This document shows positions 39,959 through 44,150 of a stretch of DNA of 44,150 bases, piece after piece (position 1 is the first letter of the stretch; every line of letters starts with the position of its first letter). The DNA is from an uncultured Selenomonadales bacterium (GTDB lineage Bacteria; Bacillota; Negativicutes; Selenomonadales; Selenomonadaceae). Both the position numbers and the translations under genes were made by a program. A model generated the notes under the pieces. That model was not told the DNA's origin. It did not search any database and saw nothing but the letters and a program-made list of their open reading frames with translations. The DNA lies in contig CALEPR010000017.1 in assembly GCA_937910665.1 (NCBI GenBank), forward strand, positions 1 to 44,150. Direction: 5' to 3'.

Positions 39959-40357
39959 ATGGAAGAGAAAGAATTAGTAAAAAGCGACAACGGACTTGGC
40001 AGCGTAAAAATTGCCGATGAAGTCGTGAGCATTATTGCAGGATTGGCAGCGACCGAGATCGACGGAATTGCCGGAATGAGCGGCGGTCTTGTCGGAGGAA
40101 TTGCCGAAATGCTCGGACGCAAAAATTTTTCAAAAGGCGTAAAGGTTGAAGTCGGCGAACGCGAGGCGGCTATCGATCTTTATATCATCGTCAAGTACGG
40201 CGTGAGAATTCCTGACGTTGCTCTTGCCGCGCAGGAAAATATCAAACGCGCTATCGAAACGATGACAGGACTTTCAGTCGTCGAAGTAAATGTTCATGTT
40301 CAGGGCGTTCACTTCCCTGAAGAAGAACCGCAAGAAGAGGAAGTACGTGTTCACTAA
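39959..40357 (+). CDS. Asp23/Gls24 family envelope stress protein
   Basis: This 132-residue protein has the family pattern SVKIADEVVSIIAGLAATEI, GIAGMSGG, then VKVEVGEREAAIDLYIIVKYG and TGLSVVEVNVHVQGVHF, with an acidic tail. Asp23 is an abundant membrane-associated cell-envelope stress protein in Firmicutes, anchored by AmaP, which is encoded next. AAGGAGG precedes the ATG by nine bases. Together with the next three genes and nusB it forms the conserved Firmicutes asp23-nusB cluster. Confidence 0.9.
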   Translation: MEEKELVKSDNGLGSVKIADEVVSIIAGLAATEIDGIAGMSGGLVGGIAEMLGRKNFSKGVKVEVGEREAAIDLYIIVKYGVRIPDVALAAQENIKRAIETMTGLSVVEVNVHVQGVHFPEEEPQEEEVRVH

Positions 40358-40399
40358 AAAATTTTTTATCAAGTGTGCAACAGGAGGTGTAAAATTTTC

Positions 40400-40972
40400 A
40401 TGGGAATCATAAGCCGCCTGTTGTTATTTTTGTATGTAATTGTCGTTATGGCAATGCTGATTATTTTCGCCGGAGTTTGTCTGAATATTATTCCTGCAGA
40501 AATTTGGCGGAATGAACTTGAAGTTATTCTCGTGCGCCAAGAAACTTTGCCTGTAATCGCTGTGATGTTTTTGGCGAGTCTTTGTCTTTTGCATGCAGTT
40601 TTTTCCGGCGGCAAAAAAGTTCGCGGAGAAATTTTGAGCGGCGATGATGTCGAGTTGCAGAGCGGACAAGTCAGCGAAGTTAAGATAACTGTCGGAGCAA
40701 TTCAAAGCGTGGTGGAGCGTGCGGCTTTAACAGTACCGGGCGTTCGCGAAGTCAAGGCAGAAGTTTTTAATCAGCCGGGCGAAGTTCCTGTCAAAGTGAA
40801 TTTGGAAATTGTTCTGGGACAAGGTTATGCGGCTCCCGAAGTCAGCGCGGAAATAAATTCGGCAGTCAACGGTGCGTTGCAGACTGCGATGCAAATTTCA
40901 GGCGTTCCTGTAAAAACAAAAGTTACTGAAGTTACTCATGCAATCGGCGAGCGTGAAAGGCGCGTTGTCTAA
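40400..40972 (+). CDS. amaP: AmaP-like alkaline shock response membrane anchor protein
   Basis: This 190-residue protein (from ATG 40400) has two N-terminal membrane helices (LLLFLYVIVVMAMLIIFAGV and VIAVMFLASLCLLHAVF) and a cytoplasmic Asp23-like domain (VSEVKITVGAIQSVVERAAL). AmaP tethers Asp23 to the membrane. AGGAGG lies 12 bases before the ATG, slightly far; an in-frame GTG at 40373 lies upstream of it. The TAA stop is part of a dispersed hairpin repeat. Confidence 0.85.
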   Translation: MGIISRLLLFLYVIVVMAMLIIFAGVCLNIIPAEIWRNELEVILVRQETLPVIAVMFLASLCLLHAVFSGGKKVRGEILSGDDVELQSGQVSEVKITVGAIQSVVERAALTVPGVREVKAEVFNQPGEVPVKVNLEIVLGQGYAAPEVSAEINSAVNGALQTAMQISGVPVKTKVTEVTHAIGERERRVV

Positions 40973-41044
40973 TTAGGAATTTTGAAAAAGGAAAGAGAAA
41001 TGATTTTTTTCATTCCTCATTCCTAACTCCTAATTCCTAATTAG
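40969..41044. repeat. CCTAAY hairpin repeat over the amaP stop codon
   Basis: CTAATTAGGAATT (40969-40981) pairs perfectly with AATTCCTAATTAG (41032-41044), and the interior continues the purine/pyrimidine pairing (GAAATGA ... TCATTCC). The amaP stop TAA is bases 40970-40972, inside the left arm. Confidence 0.9.
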
Positions 41045-41059
41045 AAAAAGGGTGTTGTT

Positions 41060-41467
41060 ATGTTTGAGAATATTGGAAAATTTTTTAAGCGTTTGAAAAC
41101 CAAAGGCAATACTATTATCGCGACGACTCGCGCAGGCGAAGAGTTTCTTTTGCTGAGGAATGATTTTGGAACTGTCGGCGCGGAAGTTGCCGCGATTCAA
41201 AAAGTTATCGGCAGGTCGGCAGGCTCGGTCGAAGGAATTTCAAATGCAAATGTTTCGATTGAAAGTCTTGCAGAAAATTCTCCGCTGAAAGTTCATTTCA
41301 CTCTGGAACTGGAGCAAAATTTTTCAGTCAACGATGTCAGCAAAGATTTAGTTGCGGTTGTGAAAAATGATTTGGAAAAATTTTTTGCGATTCCGGAAGT
41401 TGAAATTTATGTGCGAGTGACTGACGTCAGCAAACCGAAAGAAAAAGTTAAGCGGCGCGTCAGGTAG
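41060..41467 (+). CDS. Asp23-like domain protein, divergent
   Basis: This 135-residue protein has no membrane segment. It begins MFENIGKFFKRLKTKGN. From AEVAAIQKVIGRSAGSVEGI to EVEIYVRVTDV it has the alpha/beta rhythm of Asp23 domains, but sequence similarity is weak. It sits between amaP and the small membrane protein gene, in a cluster where such paralogues are expected. GGGTG before the ATG is the likely ribosome binding site. Its specific role is unknown. Confidence 0.65.
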   Translation: MFENIGKFFKRLKTKGNTIIATTRAGEEFLLLRNDFGTVGAEVAAIQKVIGRSAGSVEGISNANVSIESLAENSPLKVHFTLELEQNFSVNDVSKDLVAVVKNDLEKFFAIPEVEIYVRVTDVSKPKEKVKRRVR

Positions 41468-41470
41468 GCG

Positions 41471-41731
41471 GTGGGAAAAATGTTGAATGAAGTTACAACT
41501 TATGTAAAAAGTTTGTTTGAAACTCATCCGAACAGAAAAATTGGATTTTTGGGCGGCGTGTTGGTCGGCTCGGCAATTTTGTTGTTTGGCTTTTTTCCTG
41601 TGCTGTTTGCTTTTTGTTGCGGCGTGATTGGTCTTTATATCGGTTCGCGTTTCGATGCGGGCGACGACTTAGTTTATAGAACTTTGAAGACGATTGAAAA
41701 AATTTTGCCGGAGCGTTTTCAGCGTTGGTGA
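41471..41731 (+). CDS. Small DUF2273-like membrane protein
   Basis: This 86-residue protein has two hydrophobic segments (IGFLGGVLVGSAILLFGFFP and VLFAFCCGVIGLYIGSRFD). The layout is that of DUF2273 proteins, which lie in asp23 clusters. It starts at GTG 41471 or ATG 41480; neither has a strong ribosome binding site, and coupling to the preceding gene (stop three bases upstream) is likely. Role: probably a membrane partner of the Asp23 proteins, by context only. Confidence 0.7.
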   Translation: MGKMLNEVTTYVKSLFETHPNRKIGFLGGVLVGSAILLFGFFPVLFAFCCGVIGLYIGSRFDAGDDLVYRTLKTIEKILPERFQRW

Positions 41732-41738
41732 TTAAATT

Positions 41739-42221
41739 ATGGATTTTAGATTTTTAAGGGAGTCGGCTTTTCGTGCGCTTTTTCAGCTTGAGTTTAATCG
41801 CGGCGAAGAAAACGAAAAAGAATTTTATGAACAGCTTGCGATAGAGACTGCAACTGAAGATTTTGAGAAGGTCAAGCCGAAAGATTTGCAGAAAATTTCT
41901 GAAAAAGTTCGCGGTACGCGAGACAATCTTGAAAAAATTGACAAAATTATAGAAATGCATTTGGACGCGACTTGGAAATTTTCGCGGCTGGCGATTACCG
42001 ACAGAAATATTTTGCGGCTTGCAGTTTATGAAATGAATTTCGCGGAAAAAAAATTGCCGCCCGGCATCGTCATAAATGAAGCGGTTGAGCTTGCAAAAAT
42101 TTATGGCAGTTCGGACGACACAGGAAAATTTGTGAATGGCGTTTTGGCTTCCATTTCAGGGACACGCAAACAAAAAAATTTTTCTGCGGCAGAAAATTTT
42201 TCTGAAACTTCGACAGAGTGA
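41739..42221 (+). CDS. nusB: Transcription antitermination factor NusB
   Basis: NusB with S10 binds boxA RNA and promotes antitermination in rRNA operons. The 160-residue all-helical protein starts RESAFRALFQLEFNRGE and has the C-terminal signature RLAITDRNILRLAVYEMNF with VINEAVELAKIYGSSDDTGKF and VNGVL. The last 20 residues are a low-complexity extension. It is the last gene of the asp23 cluster and is followed by a strong terminator. Confidence 0.95.
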   Translation: MDFRFLRESAFRALFQLEFNRGEENEKEFYEQLAIETATEDFEKVKPKDLQKISEKVRGTRDNLEKIDKIIEMHLDATWKFSRLAITDRNILRLAVYEMNFAEKKLPPGIVINEAVELAKIYGSSDDTGKFVNGVLASISGTRKQKNFSAAENFSETSTE

Positions 42222-42242
42222 AAAAATTTTTTCGGCAACAAA

Positions 42243-42272
42243 AAAAGTCGGGGACAAAGTTCCTCGACTTTT
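42243..42272 (+). terminator. Intrinsic terminator after nusB
   Basis: AAAAGTCGGGGA (42243-42254) pairs with TCCTCGACTTTT (to 42272), about 12 pairs with one G-U. Confidence 0.85.
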
Positions 42273-42377
42273 CAATTTGTAAATTTGTCGGTAGAGTTGC
42301 AAAAAAATTTTTAAGCAATCAGAAAAAGTTACGCATACAATTTTAAAAATTTCAACAAGTTAGAGAGGAAAATTTTT

Positions 42378-43022
42378 GTGATAATTTACATGACTGAAGG
42401 CGGAAAATATTTTCCTGTGCCGAAAAAATTATCTGCGCCACGCGGACTTTATATCAATCTTACTAATCGTTGCAACAATGATTGTCCTTTCTGTCTACGC
42501 GACAAAAAAATTATGACTGATGATGCAACATTGTGGTTGGAACGTGAGCCGACTGTCGAGGAAGTAAAAACTGAACTTGATAAAGTTGATTTTAATTTTG
42601 TCAGCGAAATTATTTTTTGCGGTTTCGGCGAGCCGACTATTCGACTTCATGAAGTTGTGGAACTTTTGCGTTATGTAAAAAAAATTCAGCCGACAATCCC
42701 GACACGCTTAAATACAAATGGCTTGGGTGAATTGGAACATGGCAGAGAAATTGCGGAGGACTTCAAAAATATTTTGGATACAGTTTCGATAAGTTTAAAT
42801 GCGGCGACGGCAGAAAGATATTTGCAAATTACGCGTTCAAAGTTCGGACTGAAGGCCTTCGATGCGATGTTGACTTTCGCCGAACACTCAAAAAAATTTA
42901 TTCCAAAAGTTGTGATGACTGTTGTCGATAAAGTCACGCCACCGGAAGAAATTGAGCAGTGCAAAAAAATTTGTGCGGAGCGAAATTTAATTTTGCGTGT
43001 GCGTCCCTATGAAAGTAGCTGA
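42378..43022 (+). CDS. TatD-linked radical SAM protein
   Basis: This 214-residue radical SAM enzyme has the cluster motif TNRCNNDCPFCLR (C32, C36, C39), preceded by LYINL, the pattern of the small TatD-associated radical SAM family, followed by FCGFGEPTIRL and RLNTNGLGE. Members are often encoded near or fused to TatD nucleases; no tatD is in the window. The substrate is unknown. It starts with GTG, with GAGAGGAAA upstream. Confidence 0.85.
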   Translation: MIIYMTEGGKYFPVPKKLSAPRGLYINLTNRCNNDCPFCLRDKKIMTDDATLWLEREPTVEEVKTELDKVDFNFVSEIIFCGFGEPTIRLHEVVELLRYVKKIQPTIPTRLNTNGLGELEHGREIAEDFKNILDTVSISLNAATAERYLQITRSKFGLKAFDAMLTFAEHSKKFIPKVVMTVVDKVTPPEEIEQCKKICAERNLILRVRPYESS

Positions 43023-43038
43023 TCAGAAAAAATTTTTC

Positions 43039-43062
43039 TGTCGAGGTCGACAAGATTTTTTT
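43039..43062 (+). terminator. Weak terminator after the radical SAM gene
   Basis: TGTCG (43039-43043) pairs with CGACA (43048-43052) around a 4-base loop, followed after AGA by seven T. A short stem, so low certainty. Confidence 0.5.
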
Positions 43063-43142
43063 GTCCGCGCCCACGCTCCACCCGCACGAGGTGAGCCTAT
43101 GAAAAAAATTTTACAATCTGCATCCAAATTTATAAAATTTTT

Positions 43143-44150
43143 TCAAGGCACTTTCATTTTTTCTCCGACGCTTCCAATTCTGATTTCGGCAACATTCAAT
43201 TCAGATTCTTTAAGCGACTCGCGCAGATCATCCATGTAGATTTTAAAATCTTCGGCAGTTTCTTTTTGCGAAAAATAAAATCTCATATCAAGTTGATTTC
43301 CTTCATAAACTCTGAAAGTCAAATCAACTGCGCCGATATTGTCCGTCAAAATACAAATTCTAACCCAAGTTTCTTTTTTATCTTCGCCGGTTTCCTTGTC
43401 CTTTTCGTTTTCATCGTAAACGCTTAGATAAGTCGGATAACTGCTTTCATTTTCTCCGAGATAGAGCGGCAACATCATTTGAAATGATCGCTGAGTTTGG
43501 ACGGAAGAATTTTCTCCGCCCATCGCCATCCTCAAACCGTTCGCAAATTCCGCAACATCTTTTCCTGCGCGTTTGAAAGCCTTCGCATTCATCTTGGAAG
43601 TTAATCCTGCCATTTCGCAAAGTTGCATAAACGCCCAAAGTCTTGGCAAGTCAGGCAGATTTTGTTGAACTGCAGCTTGTTGAACTGTGAGCGGAACATT
43701 TTGTTGACAAAGGCGCAGAAGATTTTGCAAGTGACGCGCTTCGGTTTCCGGCATCATTGTTTGCGAATTGTTCACGAAATTTTGGAGCAGGAGCATCGAG
43801 CGCGGAGAAGTTTCAGGATTTCGCATCAAAAGCTGCGCCAAATTTTTCATCGTACCCATTGTCTCCGAATCGTTCTGCATCGGTTGTTTGAGTAAAGTTG
43901 TTTTAGCCGTCTGCATTTGTTCGCGCATTTCCATTTGCTTTGCTAAAAATTCGTCGCCGACTTTTGAATTGGTCGGAGAATTTTGTTGAGGTTGAGCTTG
44001 AGAATTTTGTTGAGGTTGAGCTTGAGAATTTTGTTGAGGTTGAGCTTGAGAATTTTGTTGAGGTTGAGCTTGAGAATTTTGTTGAGGTTGAGCTTGAGAA
44101 TTTTGTTGAGGTTGAGCTTGAGAATTTTGTTGAGGTTGAGCTTGAGAATT
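43143..44150 (-). CDS. Repeat-containing protein, possibly FliK-like hook-length control (N-terminus outside window)
   Basis: The reading frame is open from the window edge to the stop at 43143, giving 336 residues. The upstream part is a perfect PQQNSQAQ octapeptide repeat (seven copies and continuing). A helical region follows (about 75-195, with MKNLAQLLMRNPETSPRS) and a C-terminal alpha/beta domain with LPLYLGENESSYPTYLSVYD, WVRICILTDNIGAVDLTFRVY and QLDMRFYFSQKETAEDF. A Gln/Pro-rich linker before such a globular C-domain resembles FliK hook-length control proteins, but the match is by layout only. No signal peptide can be judged. Function unassigned. Confidence 0.6.
   Translation of the reverse strand, partial: NSQAQPQQNSQAQPQQNSQAQPQQNSQAQPQQNSQAQPQQNSQAQPQQNSQAQPQQNSPTNSKVGDEFLAKQMEMREQMQTAKTTLLKQPMQNDSETMGTMKNLAQLLMRNPETSPRSMLLLQNFVNNSQTMMPETEARHLQNLLRLCQQNVPLTVQQAAVQQNLPDLPRLWAFMQLCEMAGLTSKMNAKAFKRAGKDVAEFANGLRMAMGGENSSVQTQRSFQMMLPLYLGENESSYPTYLSVYDENEKDKETGEDKKETWVRICILTDNIGAVDLTFRVYEGNQLDMRFYFSQKETAEDFKIYMDDLRESLKESELNVAEIRIGSVGEKMKVP
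43979..44150. repeat. Perfect 24-bp tandem repeat, at least 7 copies, inside the coding sequence
   Basis: Seven identical copies of AATTTTGTTGAGGTTGAG plus CTTGAG, and four bases of an eighth at the window edge, encode PQQNSQAQ on the minus strand. No copy differs, so the array is recent or homogenised. Confidence 0.97.

Noticed and set aside
43060..43100. tRNA-like GC-rich segment before the repeat-containing gene
   Set aside because: No cloverleaf or TTCGA-type T-arm could be drawn; it is only locally GC-rich.
43099..43239. Small plus-strand ORF starting MKKILQSASKF with GAGGTGAG upstream
   Set aside because: It runs antisense into the end of the repeat-containing protein gene and its residues are determined by that gene; no conserved features.

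Overview
The window is a gene-dense chromosomal segment from a flagellated, outer-membrane-bearing Firmicute, most likely a Negativicutes (Selenomonas-like) bacterium. Lipid A genes (fabZ-lpxA-lpxI) and an RND pump sit beside typical Firmicutes genes (Asp23/AmaP cluster before nusB, DUF6115, an anaerobe-type EFR1 ferredoxin, a TatD-linked radical SAM gene, a divIB-type ftsQ). Positions 1-6436 are clearly richer in G+C than the rest. From about 6440 the DNA is AT-rich and full of AAAATTTT-type tracts, inside and between genes. TTG is a frequent start codon, often decided by the ribosome binding site.

Layout. 1-852: C-terminal part of flhA, converging with ruvB, fmt and a small secreted Ada-like zinc protein (minus). 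3242-6436: a lone RND pump gene. 6596-8050: a CydC-like ABC exporter half. 8051-8822: no conventional gene, but a two-copy 391-395 bp tandem repeat that looks like a small-hydrophobic-peptide (type I toxin-antitoxin-like) locus, followed by dxs (minus). 10912-20573 (plus): potB-like permease, rlmD, two htrA paralogues, rlmH, EFR1 ferredoxin, leuA, rsgA, DUF815 ATPase. 20676-21248: single CHR-domain protein. 21237-26132 (minus): fabZ-lpxA-lpxI-acyP-aroQ-pepP-ftsQ, a cell-envelope operon. 26424-29096 (minus): thiT under a TPP riboswitch, DUF6115 protein, small hypothetical. 29289-32454: ilvB diverging from a LysR regulator plus a hotdog thioesterase. 32497-37870: large M16C peptidase, a terminator-derived tandem array, map, a GT2 glycosyltransferase. 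38008-39005: rpsF-ssb-rpsR. 39265-39745: dead IS5-type transposase. 39959-42221: asp23, amaP, Asp23-like, DUF2273-like, nusB. 42378-43022: radical SAM protein. 43143-end: C-terminal part of a repeat-containing, possibly FliK-like protein.

Two repeat phenomena stand out. First, the 8066-8848 locus has two small open reading frames (26 and 24 codons), each with an extended -10 promoter, a Shine-Dalgarno sequence buried in a small hairpin, a stem-loop over the stop codon, a 13-nt 5'/3' complementarity, and a near-consensus promoter firing antisense from downstream. The copies differ in ways that keep the RNA structures. Second, a dispersed family of purine/pyrimidine-armed hairpin repeats (TCCTAAY / RTTAGGA type), often bordered by AACTTGT-N-ACAAGTT palindromes, sits directly at or over the stop codons of many genes. 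One copy lies in frame inside the M16C peptidase gene.

No tRNA, rRNA or CRISPR array was recognised. All functional calls are from reading motifs, not from database searches.
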